64,000 nt of DNA. Source: Bacillus sp. CH140a_4T (GTDB lineage Bacteria > Bacillota > Bacilli > Bacillales > Bacillaceae_G). The stretch spans positions 648,189-712,188 of the forward strand of contig NZ_WBPF01000016.1 of assembly GCF_008923725.1 (NCBI RefSeq), given 5' to 3'. Shown here in pieces: positions 26,407 through 36,792 of the stretch (position 1 is the stretch's first letter; every line of letters begins with the position of its first letter). The notes under the pieces are model-generated. The model did not search any database and was not told the origin of the DNA. It worked only from the letters and a program-made list of their open reading frames with translations. The position numbers were made by a program, and so were the translations under genes.

Positions 26407-27531
26407 ATGAGACGAATTTGTGTAATAATCACGCTTCTTATTATGTACGCAAGTGTTATGCCAATTCCTACATATGCAAAGATGAACAGTAATGTCAGTG
26501 CTCGAAATGCTGTATTAATGGAGCAACAGTCAGGTCGTGTATTATACGGAAAAGCAGAACATGAGCCACAAAAGATTGCTAGTATAACAAAAATTATGAC
26601 TGCCTTGTTAGCTGCTGAATCAGGCAAAATGAAAGAAATGGTATCGGTTAGTAATGAAGCAGTAAGAGTAGAAGGTTCAGCAATTTATTTAAAGCCTGGA
26701 CAGAAAGTGAAGTTAGAGGATTTAGTATACGGACTCATGCTTAGATCTGGTAATGATGCAGCCCAAGTAATTGCTGAAAATGTAGGAGGGAGTATAGAAG
26801 GGTTCGTATATTTAATGAACGAAAAGGCGAAACAAATTGGAATGAAAGATACGCACTTTTCAAACCCACATGGCTTGGATGGAGATGGATCTCATTATTC
26901 GTCTGCTTATGATATGGCACTTTTAACGAAGTATGCAATGGGGAACGAAACCTTTAAGAAGATTTTTGGGACAAAAACTTATAAATCAGATTCGTGGGAT
27001 TATCCGTGGAAAAACAAACATAAACTTGTGACGTCGTATTATGAATTTGCAACAGGAGGAAAAACAGGTTTTACGAAGAAAGCAGGACGGACGCTTGTTA
27101 CCACAGCATCAAAAGATGGACTAGATCTAATCGTTGTAACTTTGAGCGCTTCTAGTGATTGGGATGATCATATGAATTTATTTGATAAAGGTTTTGAACG
27201 TTTCAAGCAAACGAACGTTATAGGACAAGGAGCTCTTGCTGAAATAACTGAAAAGAAATATGCCAATCATGTATATACGAAAAATAGTTTTGCGGTGCCG
27301 TTAACTGAGCAGGAAAGAAAGGATGTCGTATTAAAAGTTGAACTCGATAAAAGTGCAAAACTTAAAGATGGGGTAAAGGTTGGGAAGACAGAAATTTATG
27401 TTGGCAATGAGAGAGTTGGAGAACGGAATTTATTTTATAGTAAACGAAAGTTAGTAGCTAGGACGGGAATGTATTGGAATAATGTGAAAGAAATCTTTTC
27501 TCATATGATAGGTGTTGGGAGCGATGGTTAA
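26407..27531 (+). CDS. dacB: D-alanyl-D-alanine carboxypeptidase DacB (PBP5*)
   Basis: 374 residues from ATG 26407 after GGGGGG. A signal peptide ends near TYAKM (about residue 24). The serine DD-peptidase motifs are present: SxxK in IASITKIMTALL, SGN in LRSGNDAAQV and KTG in GGKTGFTK. The C-terminal beta domain follows. In B. subtilis DacB acts in the sporangium under sigma-E and trims crosslinking of the spore cortex. It heads the dacB-spmA-spmB operon: spmA overlaps its last 8 bases. Confidence 0.93.
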   Translation: MRRICVIITLLIMYASVMPIPTYAKMNSNVSARNAVLMEQQSGRVLYGKAEHEPQKIASITKIMTALLAAESGKMKEMVSVSNEAVRVEGSAIYLKPGQKVKLEDLVYGLMLRSGNDAAQVIAENVGGSIEGFVYLMNEKAKQIGMKDTHFSNPHGLDGDGSHYSSAYDMALLTKYAMGNETFKKIFGTKTYKSDSWDYPWKNKHKLVTSYYEFATGGKTGFTKKAGRTLVTTASKDGLDLIVVTLSASSDWDDHMNLFDKGFERFKQTNVIGQGALAEITEKKYANHVYTKNSFAVPLTEQERKDVVLKVELDKSAKLKDGVKVGKTEIYVGNERVGERNLFYSKRKLVARTGMYWNNVKEIFSHMIGVGSDG

Positions 27532-28120
27532 TCTCGTATGGGTAGCGATGGCGGTCATAGGGATTGTTTATGCCATGATAAACGGAACGATGGAAGAAAT
27601 AAATAAAGCTGTATTTGACGGGGCAAAAGATGCAGTAACAATTTGTATAGGACTCATTAGTGTTTTAGTATTTTGGCTCGGTTTAATGAAAATTGCAGAG
27701 GAAGCAGGGTTGTTAAAAAAGTTAGTGTCATTTTTTATGCCAATAGTAAAAAGGTTGTTTCCAGAAATACCGAAAGATCATCCGTCAATGGGATTTATTT
27801 TATCGAATATGATGGCGAACTTTTTTGGATTAGGTAATGCAGCGACTCCTCTTGGTATTAAAGCGATGGAACAATTGAAAGAGTTAAATGGAGGGAAGGA
27901 TTCGGCAAGCCGTTCTATGGTGACGTTTCTCGCGTTAAATACATCAGCAATTACTTTAATTCCTACAACCGTGATTTCGATTCGAATGACGTATGAATCA
28001 GCAAATCCTACTGAAATTGTTGGGGTAACATTCATTGCACAAGTACTCTCTATGATCGGAGCGATTTGGATTGACCGCTATTTTTACCGAAGAAGGAGTA
28101 GGAAGGGGCGGAAAAAATGA
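27524..28120 (+). CDS. spmA: Spore maturation protein A
   Basis: 198 residues from ATG 27524, overlapping dacB. Four or five membrane helices, with the family motif GLGNAATPLGIKAMEQL and the nucleoside-recognition (Gate) domain pattern ALNTSAITLIPTTVI. With SpmB it is needed for spore core dehydration in B. subtilis. A basic C-terminal tail (RRRSRKGRKK) ends the chain. The 8-base overlap with dacB and 4-base overlap with spmB indicate translational coupling. Confidence 0.93.
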   Translation: MVNLVWVAMAVIGIVYAMINGTMEEINKAVFDGAKDAVTICIGLISVLVFWLGLMKIAEEAGLLKKLVSFFMPIVKRLFPEIPKDHPSMGFILSNMMANFFGLGNAATPLGIKAMEQLKELNGGKDSASRSMVTFLALNTSAITLIPTTVISIRMTYESANPTEIVGVTFIAQVLSMIGAIWIDRYFYRRRSRKGRKK

Positions 28121-28647
28121 GCATTGTAAATACAATTTCATTATGGGTAATCCCTTGTGTAATTGGTTTTATCCTTTTATATGGAACGATCAAGAAAGTG
28201 CCAACCTATGAATCGTTTGTTGAGGGAGGAAAAGAAGGAATTCAAATTGCGATCTCCATTTTACCGTTTATGGTTGGGATGCTCGTATCTATTTCTATAT
28301 TTCGAGCTTCAGGTGCATTAGATGCAATGATATCAGTAATGAAGCCGATGTTAGATTTAATTCATGTCCCAGCAGAAATTGTTCCGCTAGCACTTATACG
28401 CCCTATCTCAGGCTCTGCTGGTTTAAGTATTACGACCGATTTAATTGCCACATATGGGCCAGACTCGTTTATTGGAAGGCTAGCTTCTACGATGCAAGGA
28501 AGTACAGATACAACTTTTTATATTTTAACAGTATACTTCGGAGCCGTTGGAATTAGAAAAATGGGAGATGCATTAAAAGTAGGACTTTTTGCCGATTTAA
28601 TCGGAATTATTTGTTCAATTGTGTTTGTTTCTTTATTGTTTCAGTAA
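28117..28647 (+). CDS. spmB: Spore maturation protein B
   Basis: 176 residues, also a Gate-domain membrane protein: GGKEGIQIAISILPFMVGML, LIRPISGSAGLSITTDL and GSTDTTFYILTVYFGAVGI are the family signatures. It acts with SpmA in spore dehydration. The ATGA overlap with spmA shows coupling. Followed by a strong terminator that closes the operon. Confidence 0.94.
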   Translation: MSIVNTISLWVIPCVIGFILLYGTIKKVPTYESFVEGGKEGIQIAISILPFMVGMLVSISIFRASGALDAMISVMKPMLDLIHVPAEIVPLALIRPISGSAGLSITTDLIATYGPDSFIGRLASTMQGSTDTTFYILTVYFGAVGIRKMGDALKVGLFADLIGIICSIVFVSLLFQ

Positions 28648-28690
28648 TGCTATTCATTTTTTATGCTATTTCGCTTATAATACGTATACG

Positions 28691-28726
28691 ACCACTATTA
28701 AGTTGTTGCTTAATAGTGGTTTTTTT
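28691..28726 (+). terminator. Rho-independent terminator of dacB-spmAB
   Basis: ACCACTATTAAG / CTTAATAGTGGT, a perfect 12-bp stem, 6-base loop and seven T residues. Confidence 0.9.
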
Positions 28727-28936
28727 ATGCGGTAATTTTGACAAAATGATGAACTTTTATTGTGAGAAATATGAAAAAGGTGGACAATAATAAAAGGTAA
28801 AAACATGATTTGACCTTTATATGTTTATTATCATCGCTATGTTGTTTAAGTGAGATGAAGCGAAAAGCCGTCAAGTGTATGCGGTTGCCAAGTCTTTCTA
28901 ATGTAAGGTAAGATAAATTCGAGGTGAAAAAAAGAA

Positions 28937-29665
28937 ATGGAACGATTACAAAAAGTGATTGCGCAAGCAGGTATTGCATCGAGAAGAAAGGCTGAGGAAT
29001 TAATTCAGCAAGGAAAAGTAAAAGTGAATGGAAAAATAGTAAAGGAGTTAGGAACGAAAGTAACTCCTCAAGATAAAGTAGAAGTAAATAACATCCCTCT
29101 TGAAAAAGAAGAACCTGTTTATTTTTTACTATATAAACCAACTGGCGTAATTTCAAGTGTATCAGATGATAAAGGAAGAAGTGTTGTAACAGACTTTTTC
29201 CCTGAAATTAGACAACGTTTATTCCCAATTGGACGCTTAGATTATGATACGTCTGGCGTATTATTGATGACAAATGATGGGGAATTTGCAAATGTATTAA
29301 TGCATCCGAGATATAAAGTTGAAAAAACATATGTTGCAAAAATTAAAGGGCCATTAACAGGTGAGAAAATTCGCATGTTAGAACGAGGTGTTGCATTAGA
29401 AGATGGGAAAACAGCACCAGCACAAGTGAAAATTATTTCTTGGGACAAGCGTAAAGAAACGGCGATTGTACAATTAACGATTCATGAAGGACGTAATCGT
29501 CAAGTACGCCGCATGTTTGAAGCGTTAGATTGTAAAGTAGTGAAACTAAAGCGTGAACGCTACGCCTTTTTAGAAGTGGGTAGCTTGCGACCTGGTGATG
29601 CGAGAGAATTGTCACCACATGAGGTGAAACAATTACGTGCATTGGCTTCTACAAAGCCGCGCTAA
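28937..29665 (+). CDS. rluB: 23S rRNA pseudouridine synthase RluB
   Basis: 242 residues. The N-terminal S4 RNA-binding domain (MERLQKVIAQAGIASRRKAEE to about residue 60) is followed by the RsuA-type catalytic domain with nucleophile Asp in GRLDYDTSGVLLMTNDG and the HEGRNRQVRRMF motif. It makes pseudouridine in helix 89 of 23S rRNA. The position between spmB and resA is conserved with B. subtilis (ypuL/rluB). The 290-base upstream gap holds the spmB terminator and an AT-rich leader. Confidence 0.93.
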   Translation: MERLQKVIAQAGIASRRKAEELIQQGKVKVNGKIVKELGTKVTPQDKVEVNNIPLEKEEPVYFLLYKPTGVISSVSDDKGRSVVTDFFPEIRQRLFPIGRLDYDTSGVLLMTNDGEFANVLMHPRYKVEKTYVAKIKGPLTGEKIRMLERGVALEDGKTAPAQVKIISWDKRKETAIVQLTIHEGRNRQVRRMFEALDCKVVKLKRERYAFLEVGSLRPGDARELSPHEVKQLRALASTKPR

Positions 29666-29682
29666 TCGATAGTGTGAAACTT

Positions 29683-29712
29683 TCACCAGTGGAATGCTCC
29701 GCTGGTGATTTA
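29683..29712 (+). terminator. Possible weak terminator after rluB
   Basis: TCACCAGTGGA / TCCGCTGGTGA, an 11-bp imperfect stem with a tight loop, then TTTATT; the T tract is poor, so read-through into resA is likely. Confidence 0.4.
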
Positions 29713-29758
29713 TTAAAAATACATATATTTATCACTCGTCGAAGAGAGGGGAGACAAT

Positions 29759-30280
29759 ATGAAAAAAAATCGCTTATTATTTCGCGTTATTATTCTGCTC
29801 ATTTTAAGCGGTGCTGTAGGATTTACACTTTATCAAGGATTCTTTGCTGATAAAGAGAAAATGCAAATCGGAAAAGAAGCACCTAACTTTGTTGTGACAG
29901 ATTTAGAAGGAAAGAAAATTGAATTAAAAGATTTAAAGGGAAAAGGTGTATTTTTAAACTTTTGGGGCACTTGGTGTAAACCTTGTGAGAAAGAAATGCC
30001 TTATATGAACGAATTATATCCAAAGTATAAAGAAAAAGGCGTAGAAATCATTGCGTTAGATGCAGATGAAACAGATATTGCTGTTAAGAACTTTGTGAAA
30101 CAATATGATTTGAAATTCCCGGTTGCTATTGATAAAGGAACAAAAATCATAAGCACATATGGGGTAGGACCATTACCGACAAGCTTCTTGATTGATAAAA
30201 ATGGAATAGTAGTGGAACAAATTATAGGTGAACAAACGAAAGAACAGTTAGAAGGATATTTAAAGAAAATTACTCCCTAA
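29759..30280 (+). CDS. resA: Thiol-disulfide oxidoreductase ResA
   Basis: 173 residues. The N-terminal membrane anchor (about 7-25) places a thioredoxin-fold domain outside the membrane. The active site is [13 protein letters not shown], the ResA CxxC with the conserved glutamate nearby. It reduces apocytochrome c cysteines before haem attachment. First gene of resABC. RBS AGAGGGGAG. Confidence 0.95.
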   Translation: MKKNRLLFRVIILLILSGAVGFTLYQGFFADKEKMQIGKEAPNFVVTDLEGKKIELKDLKGKGVFLNFWGTWCKPCEKEMPYMNELYPKYKEKGVEIIALDADETDIAVKNFVKQYDLKFPVAIDKGTKIISTYGVGPLPTSFLIDKNGIVVEQIIGEQTKEQLEGYLKKITP

Positions 30281-30404
30281 TAAAGAAAGCCTTTACATAG
30301 GAGGTGCTTACCTATAGTACCTTCGGTTTAAAAATTCTGAGTATTATGGTAACTTAAGGTTAGAATATACAATAGTACACATAGATACAAGGGCGGTGAG
30401 AGTG

Positions 30405-32027
30405 TTGAAAGAAATTAAGTGTGAATGTGGACATGTGAATCCAATAGGAACTGTTTTTTGTGAAGCTTGCGGGAAACCGTTTGAAAGCAATGAAAATATA
30501 AAACTATTGGATATGCGCTATGAGGGGAGTGCTCGAAGATCTCTCACGCAAACAAAAACGATAGTCGATAAAATTTGGAGCTTTTTCTCTTCTGTAAAAG
30601 TGGGTGTATGGCTCATTGTAATTACTTTAGCTGCATCGGCGATTGGAACTATTTTTCCGCAAGAAATGTACATAACTCCAGGGGTTGCACCCGCTGAATA
30701 TTATAAGCAAGAATACGGATTTTTAGGGCAATTATACTATCAATTAGGATTTAATAATTTATATGGTTCATGGTGGTATATGATTTTAATTGCTTCAATT
30801 GGTATTTCACTTGTGATATGTAGCTTAGACCGTGTCATTCCGCTTTATAAAGCTTTAAAGAAGCAAGGTGTGAAAAGACACCCTAGCTTTTTAAAGAGAC
30901 AAAGGTTATACGGCACTGGTACACCGCGAGATGGTGATTTGGAAAGAGTCCAAATGAATTTAAAGAAAACGAACTATAATGTGAAAGTGGAAGACGGTAA
31001 CATTTTAGCTGAAAAGGGACGGTTTTCACGCTGGGGTCCATATGTGAATCATATTGGTCTCATTATCTTTTTATTCGGTGCAATGCTCCGTTTTTTACCG
31101 AGTATGTACGTAGACGAAGCGCTTTGGTTACGTGACGGTGAAACGAAAGAAATACCAGGAACGGATGGTCAATACTATTTAAAAAACGAGAAATTTATAA
31201 AGGAAGTTTATGATAAAAGTAAGGACAAGGAAGTTTTTGATGAAGCAATTGACCGTGTAGGTGATAAAATGATTGCGAAAAACTTCCAAACCAATGCTGT
31301 ATTGTATAAAGCAGTCGGCGAAAATATAGCAGGACAAAAACCGAAATTAGAAAAAGTAAAAGAAGCGGAAATTCGAGTAAATGAACCGCTGAAATTTGAT
31401 CAATTTGCTGTATATCAAGTGGATTACAAAGAAAGTGAATTTAAAAGTATGTCATTCCATTTGCAAAATAAAGAAAATAACCAAAAGTGGGGACCAATCA
31501 AAGTTGATTTAACGAATCCTACAGAAAAATTCGATTTAGGAAATGGTTATTCTTTAGAACTATTAAGCTATTTCCCTGATTTTTATTTTGATGAGAATGG
31601 AAGACCAAATACGAAAACGAAATTGCCAAACAACCCTGCATTTGTGTTTAAAATGTTTACGCCTGAAACACCAGACGGTGAAGTGAGTTTTGTTGGTATT
31701 CAGCAAAATATAGAACCAGACGGGAATAACAAATATAAAATGTCATTTGCAGGTGTGGAAATGCAAAATGCAACAGCACTTACTATAAGGAAAGATTTAA
31801 CGCTTTGGATTCTTGGTATTGGAGGATTTATATTTATGGTTGGTGTCATTCAAGGGATGTATTGGAATCATCGCCGTATTTGGATACAACGCGTTAATGA
31901 TGAATGGTGGATTGCAGGACATACGAATAAAAATTGGTTCGGTTTAAAGAAAGATATTGAAAGAGTACTAGAAGGTACAGCAATTCCGCAACCAAGCGAT
32001 AAAATAGTGGATAAAAAATTTAGTTAA
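30405..32027 (+). CDS. resB: Cytochrome c biogenesis protein ResB
   Basis: About 540 residues. TTG 30405 is chosen because GGCGGTG lies 6 bases upstream. The N-terminus is a zinc ribbon ([18 protein letters not shown]), then two membrane helices (about 65-140), a third after [19 protein letters not shown], a large extracytoplasmic domain and a final helix near 475. ResB and ResC form the system II machine that exports haem and attaches it to cytochrome c. A small hairpin (CATAGG/CCTATAG) lies between resA and resB. Confidence 0.93.
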   Translation: MKEIKCECGHVNPIGTVFCEACGKPFESNENIKLLDMRYEGSARRSLTQTKTIVDKIWSFFSSVKVGVWLIVITLAASAIGTIFPQEMYITPGVAPAEYYKQEYGFLGQLYYQLGFNNLYGSWWYMILIASIGISLVICSLDRVIPLYKALKKQGVKRHPSFLKRQRLYGTGTPRDGDLERVQMNLKKTNYNVKVEDGNILAEKGRFSRWGPYVNHIGLIIFLFGAMLRFLPSMYVDEALWLRDGETKEIPGTDGQYYLKNEKFIKEVYDKSKDKEVFDEAIDRVGDKMIAKNFQTNAVLYKAVGENIAGQKPKLEKVKEAEIRVNEPLKFDQFAVYQVDYKESEFKSMSFHLQNKENNQKWGPIKVDLTNPTEKFDLGNGYSLELLSYFPDFYFDENGRPNTKTKLPNNPAFVFKMFTPETPDGEVSFVGIQQNIEPDGNNKYKMSFAGVEMQNATALTIRKDLTLWILGIGGFIFMVGVIQGMYWNHRRIWIQRVNDEWWIAGHTNKNWFGLKKDIERVLEGTAIPQPSDKIVDKKFS

Positions 32028-32041
32028 GGTGGGGAAACGAT

Positions 32042-33199
32042 ATGGTGCAAATAAGTAGTAACTTTCTCTTTACCGCATTTATTTTATATTTAATTGCCAC
32101 TCTATTTTTCGGGGGAGCAATTAAAGAAAAGGGTCATAAATGGGCAAATGTAGGAATAACGATTACAATTTTAGGATTTATTGCACAAACAGTATATTTT
32201 GTTACAAGATGGATTGCATCAGGACATGCACCAGTTAGTAACTTTTTTGAATTCGGTACATTTTTCGGCATGATGCTTGTCGGGGCATTTATTGTCATGT
32301 ATTTTATGTATCGCGTAAGTATAATTGGACTCTTTGCATTACCAGTTGCGCTTTTATTAATTGCCTATGCAAGTATGTTTCCGAGGGAGATATCTCCGCT
32401 TATTCCTTCTTTAAAAAGTAATTGGCTACATATTCACGTGACGACTGCAGCAGCAGGACAAGCAATTTTAGCAATTAGTTTTATTACGGGCGTTATGTAT
32501 TTATTGAAAAATGTAGATCAATCAACGAGAAGCAAACGTACATTTTGGCTAGAAACGGTCGTGTTCACACTTGTTTGTACAGTTGGTTTTATTGGAGTGA
32601 CAACGGTATTTTCTAGTATGAAATATGAAGCGAAGTTTCAATGGATTGATAAAAATGAACAACAAGTGGAAATGAAGTACAACCTGCCGGCTTTAGTGGG
32701 ACCGCACGAAGGAAAGTTATTGACAGAAAATAAATTAGAGCCGACAGTTGAAGTTCCAGCGATTGTAAATGCAAAAAAATTAAATACTGTAATTTGGTCA
32801 GTGTTAGTTGGAACGTTACTATATATCGTATTAAGACTTGTTTTACGGAAACGAGTATCGGCAGCACTTCAGCCGTTAGTAAAGAATACAAATAGTGATT
32901 TACTAGATGAAATCGGATATCGATCTATTGCAATTGGATTCCCAGTGTTTACATTAGGAGCTTTAGTCTTTGCGATGATTTGGGCACAAATAGCGTGGAC
33001 GCGTTTTTGGGGCTGGGATCCAAAAGAGGTTTGGGCGCTTATTACTTGGCTCTTTTATGCGGCGGTATTACATTTACGCTTATCAAAAGGGTGGCACGGA
33101 GAGAAGTCAGCGTGGTTAGCGGTAATTGGTTTTGCAATCATTATGTTTAACTTTATTGTAGTAAACTTAATTATCGCGGGTTTACATTCATACGCATAG
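32042..33199 (+). CDS. resC: Cytochrome c biogenesis protein ResC (CcsA/CcsB-type)
   Basis: 385 residues with about eight membrane helices. The haem-handling motif [14 protein letters not shown] (the tryptophan-rich WWD domain) lies near residue 325, with flanking histidines in WLHIHVTTA and [12 protein letters not shown]. It partners ResB in haem delivery to cytochrome c. Only 14 bases separate the two genes. A strong terminator follows. Confidence 0.94.
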   Translation: MVQISSNFLFTAFILYLIATLFFGGAIKEKGHKWANVGITITILGFIAQTVYFVTRWIASGHAPVSNFFEFGTFFGMMLVGAFIVMYFMYRVSIIGLFALPVALLLIAYASMFPREISPLIPSLKSNWLHIHVTTAAAGQAILAISFITGVMYLLKNVDQSTRSKRTFWLETVVFTLVCTVGFIGVTTVFSSMKYEAKFQWIDKNEQQVEMKYNLPALVGPHEGKLLTENKLEPTVEVPAIVNAKKLNTVIWSVLVGTLLYIVLRLVLRKRVSAALQPLVKNTNSDLLDEIGYRSIAIGFPVFTLGALVFAMIWAQIAWTRFWGWDPKEVWALITWLFYAAVLHLRLSKGWHGEKSAWLAVIGFAIIMFNFIVVNLIIAGLHSYA

Positions 33200-33201
33200 A
33201 G

Positions 33202-33242
33202 AAATAAAATAGGAGAGTGAATGTCACTTTCCTATTTTATTT
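33202..33242 (+). terminator. Terminator between resC and resD
   Basis: A 19-bp stem (33202-33220 and 33224-33242) containing one G-U pair, 3-base loop and T-rich end. resDE therefore needs its own promoter or read-through. Confidence 0.85.
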
Positions 33243-33500
33243 TTGTCAACTTTTCTTCTTTTTTGAGAAAAACATGACAAAGTAGCGGTTGATTTTGTAA
33301 AATGATGTCGAGGACATTATATACTGTTCAAAAAAAATACATAGTTTTGGAAAAAAATTGAACAAACTTTATTATTCTTGTGAAGCATAATATGGGAAGT
33401 GAAACATTTAGAAGATTGCTTAAATAAACGAGAATAGCGCAACATACTAGTGTAGAAGGGTAGGTGTAAACCGTTGTGGTAAAGTACGCAACGGGTAGAA
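33243..33500 (+). promoter_or_regulatory. resDE upstream region
   Basis: This roughly 260-base stretch is AT-rich and has no coding potential. It must hold the resD promoter; a -10-like TAATAT at about 33386-33391 is the best candidate but no convincing -35 was seen. Confidence 0.3.
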
Positions 33501-34217
33501 ATGGAAAATGAATCAAGAATTTTAATTGTAGATGATGAGGATCGTATTCGTCGTTTGTTGAAAATGTATTTAGAAAGAGAACAATACACAATTGAAGAAG
33601 CGGACAATGGTGATACAGCTTTAGAAATGGCGTTACAAAATGATTACGATTTAATCCTATTAGATCTTATGATGCCTGGTAAAGATGGTATTGAAGTGTG
33701 TAAAGGGGTTCGTGAGAAGAAAGCGACACCAATTATTATGTTGACAGCAAAGGGTGAAGAAGTAAACCGAGTACAAGGGTTTGAGGTAGGCACAGATGAT
33801 TATATTGTGAAACCATTTAGCCCACGTGAAGTAGTGCTTCGTGTGAAAGCGGTCTTACGCCGTTCTGTACCAACAACATTCTTTACACAAGATACAACGA
33901 CAAAAGATGTTACTGTGTTCCCTCATTTAACAATTGATAATGATGCACACCGTGTTACAGCAGATGGTAATGAGGTGAACCTAACACCGAAAGAGTACGA
34001 ATTACTATTATTCTTAGCGAAAGCGCCTGATAAAGTGTTTGATCGTGAGCAATTGTTAAAAGAAGTATGGCAATATGAATTCTTCGGAGATTTACGTACA
34101 GTTGATACGCATGTAAAGCGTTTACGTGAGAAGTTAAGCAAAAAATCACCAGATGCTGCGAAGATGATTGTTACCGTTTGGGGCGTAGGTTACAAGTTTG
34201 AGGTTGTGAACGACTGA
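33501..34217 (+). CDS. resD: Response regulator ResD
   Basis: 238 residues. The receiver domain has acidic residues in ILIVDDEDRIRRLL, phosphoacceptor Asp in YDLILLDLMMPGKDG and Lys in DDYIVKPFSPREV. The OmpR-type winged helix (about 140-236) ends VTVWGVGYKFE. ResD activates genes for anaerobic and nitrate/nitrite respiration, hmp and cytochrome assembly in B. subtilis; in the cereus group it also affects toxin genes. The stop codon shares one base with the resE start. Confidence 0.95.
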   Translation: MENESRILIVDDEDRIRRLLKMYLEREQYTIEEADNGDTALEMALQNDYDLILLDLMMPGKDGIEVCKGVREKKATPIIMLTAKGEEVNRVQGFEVGTDDYIVKPFSPREVVLRVKAVLRRSVPTTFFTQDTTTKDVTVFPHLTIDNDAHRVTADGNEVNLTPKEYELLLFLAKAPDKVFDREQLLKEVWQYEFFGDLRTVDTHVKRLREKLSKKSPDAAKMIVTVWGVGYKFEVVND

Positions 34218-35992
34218 TGCTTTGGAGAAGTGTAGTAGGGAAGTTATGGATGACCATATTACTTCTCGTTTCGTTTGTGCTTGGATTTGTTGCAATTTTA
34301 CTTTCACAGTTTTTTAGAACATATTATGTTGATATGAGTGAAACTAGGCTTCAAAAAGTTGCAACAAGTGTTTCAGAGTTAATTGAAGAAGGTGCCGATG
34401 TAAAAACGATTGAGAATATCGCGTACAAATTCTCTGATCCACTTTCAAGGATCATTATTGTAGAAGATGGTAAAGAAATATCTTCTTCGCCGAAACAAGA
34501 AGGTTTAGTCACTCTTACAATGGATGATTTGAAAGAAGATAAAGAATTAGCGGCTGTTTTTACAGACAAAAAAGAAATTAAGAATAACATTAGAAAAGCC
34601 TCTAATAGTAGAAAGAATAAAAACACTGAAAATGATATTATGATTGTCGGAAAACCAGTACATTCAAAAAATCAAAGTGCAGTGTTCGTATACGAATCGT
34701 TACAAGTGCCGATACAAGGTATGGAAAGAACGACTGATTTTATATTCTTATCAGCAGGGATTGCGATTATATTAACAACTTTCTTTGCATTCTTCTTATC
34801 TACTCGAATTACAGCACCACTTCGTAAAATGCGTGAGGTTGCTTTTGAGGTATCGCGTGGGAAGTTTGATGCGAAAGCTCCTATGGTATCTCAGGACGAG
34901 ATTGGTGAGCTTGCAACGGCCTTAAATCAAATGGGGAAACAGTTGAAGTTTAATATGAATGCCCTGCAGCAAGAAAAAGAACAGTTAGCTAGTATTTTAA
35001 GTAGTATGGCAGATGGGGTTATTACGTTAAATCAGGAAGGCGAAGTTGTTGTAATCAATCCGCCGGCTGAACATTTCTTACAAGTTTGGCAAGAAGAAAA
35101 AGAAGTAGAATTAAGTAAAAAGCTACCTTCTGAACTTGTTGAACTATTCCATCTCGTTGTAGAAAGCGAACAACAACAAGTAGTTGAAATTAATTTACAA
35201 AAAGGTAACTACGTAGTTCTTATGACGCCGCTTTACAATCAAACAAAAATTCGTGGTGCTGTAGCAGTATTGCGTGATATGACGGAAGAACGCCGTCTTG
35301 AGAAGATGCGCCAAGACTTTATTGCGAACGTATCACATGAACTTCGTACACCGATGGTAATGCTTCAAGGATACAGTGAAGCAATTTTAGATGATATTGT
35401 GCAAACGAAAGAAGAAATTAATGAGTTTGTTCAAATCATTTATGATGAATCCGTTCGTTTAGGTAAACTTGTAAATGAATTGTTAGATTTAGCGCGTATG
35501 GAAAGTGGTAATGTAGAGTTACATATCGGTGAAGTAGATATTCATCCTTTCGTTGAAAAAATAGGTCGTAAATTCCAAGGGATTGCAAAGGATAAAGAAG
35601 TCGAATTAACGGTTGATTTCCAAAATCCAATTGAGCAATACCCGTTTGATGCAGATCGTATGGAACAAGTATTGACGAATTTAATTGATAACGCAATTCG
35701 TCATACGAATGCAGGCGGGCATGTAACGCTTGTAATTGATACGAAAAATAATGGACTTATTTTTGAAGTGCAAGATTCGGGCGCTGGTATTCCCGAAGAA
35801 GATATTCCATTTTTATTTGATCGTTTCTATAAAGCTGATAAAGCAAGAACACGTGGGAAAAAAGGTGGAACAGGACTCGGACTTGCGATTGCAAAAAATA
35901 TTGTGCAAGGCCATGAGGGGAAAATTGCTGTTTCAAGTGTTGTTGGAGAGGGAACTACATTCTCTGTATATTTACCGAATCGTATAATTTAG
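34217..35992 (+). CDS. resE: Sensor histidine kinase ResE
   Basis: 591 residues. Two membrane segments (about 10-32 and 170-192) enclose an extracytoplasmic domain. HAMP, a PAS domain (LASILSSMADGVITLNQEG), HisKA (FIANVSHELRTPMVMLQGYS) and the ATPase motifs NLIDNAIRHTNAG and GTGLGLAIAKNI follow. It phosphorylates ResD in response to oxygen limitation and NO, sensed partly through the PAS domain in B. subtilis. The TGATG junction with resD implies translational coupling. Confidence 0.95.
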   Translation: MLWRSVVGKLWMTILLLVSFVLGFVAILLSQFFRTYYVDMSETRLQKVATSVSELIEEGADVKTIENIAYKFSDPLSRIIIVEDGKEISSSPKQEGLVTLTMDDLKEDKELAAVFTDKKEIKNNIRKASNSRKNKNTENDIMIVGKPVHSKNQSAVFVYESLQVPIQGMERTTDFIFLSAGIAIILTTFFAFFLSTRITAPLRKMREVAFEVSRGKFDAKAPMVSQDEIGELATALNQMGKQLKFNMNALQQEKEQLASILSSMADGVITLNQEGEVVVINPPAEHFLQVWQEEKEVELSKKLPSELVELFHLVVESEQQQVVEINLQKGNYVVLMTPLYNQTKIRGAVAVLRDMTEERRLEKMRQDFIANVSHELRTPMVMLQGYSEAILDDIVQTKEEINEFVQIIYDESVRLGKLVNELLDLARMESGNVELHIGEVDIHPFVEKIGRKFQGIAKDKEVELTVDFQNPIEQYPFDADRMEQVLTNLIDNAIRHTNAGGHVTLVIDTKNNGLIFEVQDSGAGIPEEDIPFLFDRFYKADKARTRGKKGGTGLGLAIAKNIVQGHEGKIAVSSVVGEGTTFSVYLPNRII

Positions 35993-36020
35993 ATATGCGT
36001 TTTTAAAGTTGATAATGAAT

Positions 36021-36082
36021 AAAGTTCTACTGTTTTTATTTTTTTGTAAATCAATTAAATAAATAATAGTAGAACTTTTTTC
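36021..36082 (+). terminator. Terminator after resE
   Basis: AAAGTTCTACT...AGTAGAACTTT with a long AT-rich loop, then T run. Confidence 0.6.
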
Positions 36083-36126
36083 TATCTTAGTCGAATGAAG
36101 AATAATAAGAGGGGTGTCGTAAAGCG

Positions 36127-36708
36127 ATGAAACTATACACAAAAACAGGAGATAAAGGGAAAACAAGTGTAATAGGTGGCAGAGTGGATAAAGATGATAT
36201 CCGAGTTGAAGCATATGGCACAATAGATGAGGCGAATTCTCATATTGGGTATGCAATGACGAAGCTACAAGGCGGGTCTTTCGGAGATATTTACAATGAA
36301 CTTGAAAATATTCAACATGAATTATTTGATTGCGGAGGAGACTTGGCGATAGTAGCAGGGAAAATCCCTTATAAAGTGACGATTGAAATGGTCGAAAGCT
36401 TAGAAAGAAGGATTGATTTGTATATAGAAGAAGCACCGCCGCTAGAGCGCTTTATTTTACCAGGTGGAAGCGAACCGGCTGCTGCTATTCATATGGCACG
36501 TACAGTTGTAAGGCGAGCAGAACGATGTATAGTGTCTTTACAAAAAGAAGGAGAAATCAATGAAGTTATTCTAAAGTATGTAAATAGAATATCTGATTAT
36601 TTGTTTGCAGTAGCTAGAGTAATAAATGCTCGATTACAAGTAAAAGATGTAGAGTATAATCGTAGTGCAATCGTTTTTCGGGATAAAAATGAGAAGGAAG
36701 TGGAGTGA
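36127..36708 (+). CDS. ATP:cob(I)alamin adenosyltransferase, PduO type
   Basis: 193 residues. The N-terminal KLYTKTGDKGKTSVIGG forms the ATP site, VEAYGTIDEANSHIGYA is the signature and RRAERCIVSL with RISDYLFAVAR completes the helical trimer fold. It adenosylates cob(I)alamin to coenzyme B12. No other cobalamin gene is nearby, so it probably serves salvage of imported B12 (YvqK type). Confidence 0.93.
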   Translation: MKLYTKTGDKGKTSVIGGRVDKDDIRVEAYGTIDEANSHIGYAMTKLQGGSFGDIYNELENIQHELFDCGGDLAIVAGKIPYKVTIEMVESLERRIDLYIEEAPPLERFILPGGSEPAAAIHMARTVVRRAERCIVSLQKEGEINEVILKYVNRISDYLFAVARVINARLQVKDVEYNRSAIVFRDKNEKEVE

Positions 36709-36792
36709 TCCACTTTCTTTTTTTGTATACTTTTTTCTGTAATATACCAAAATAGAGAAGGTATGGTGGTAATTAGAAAACGGAGGATGTAT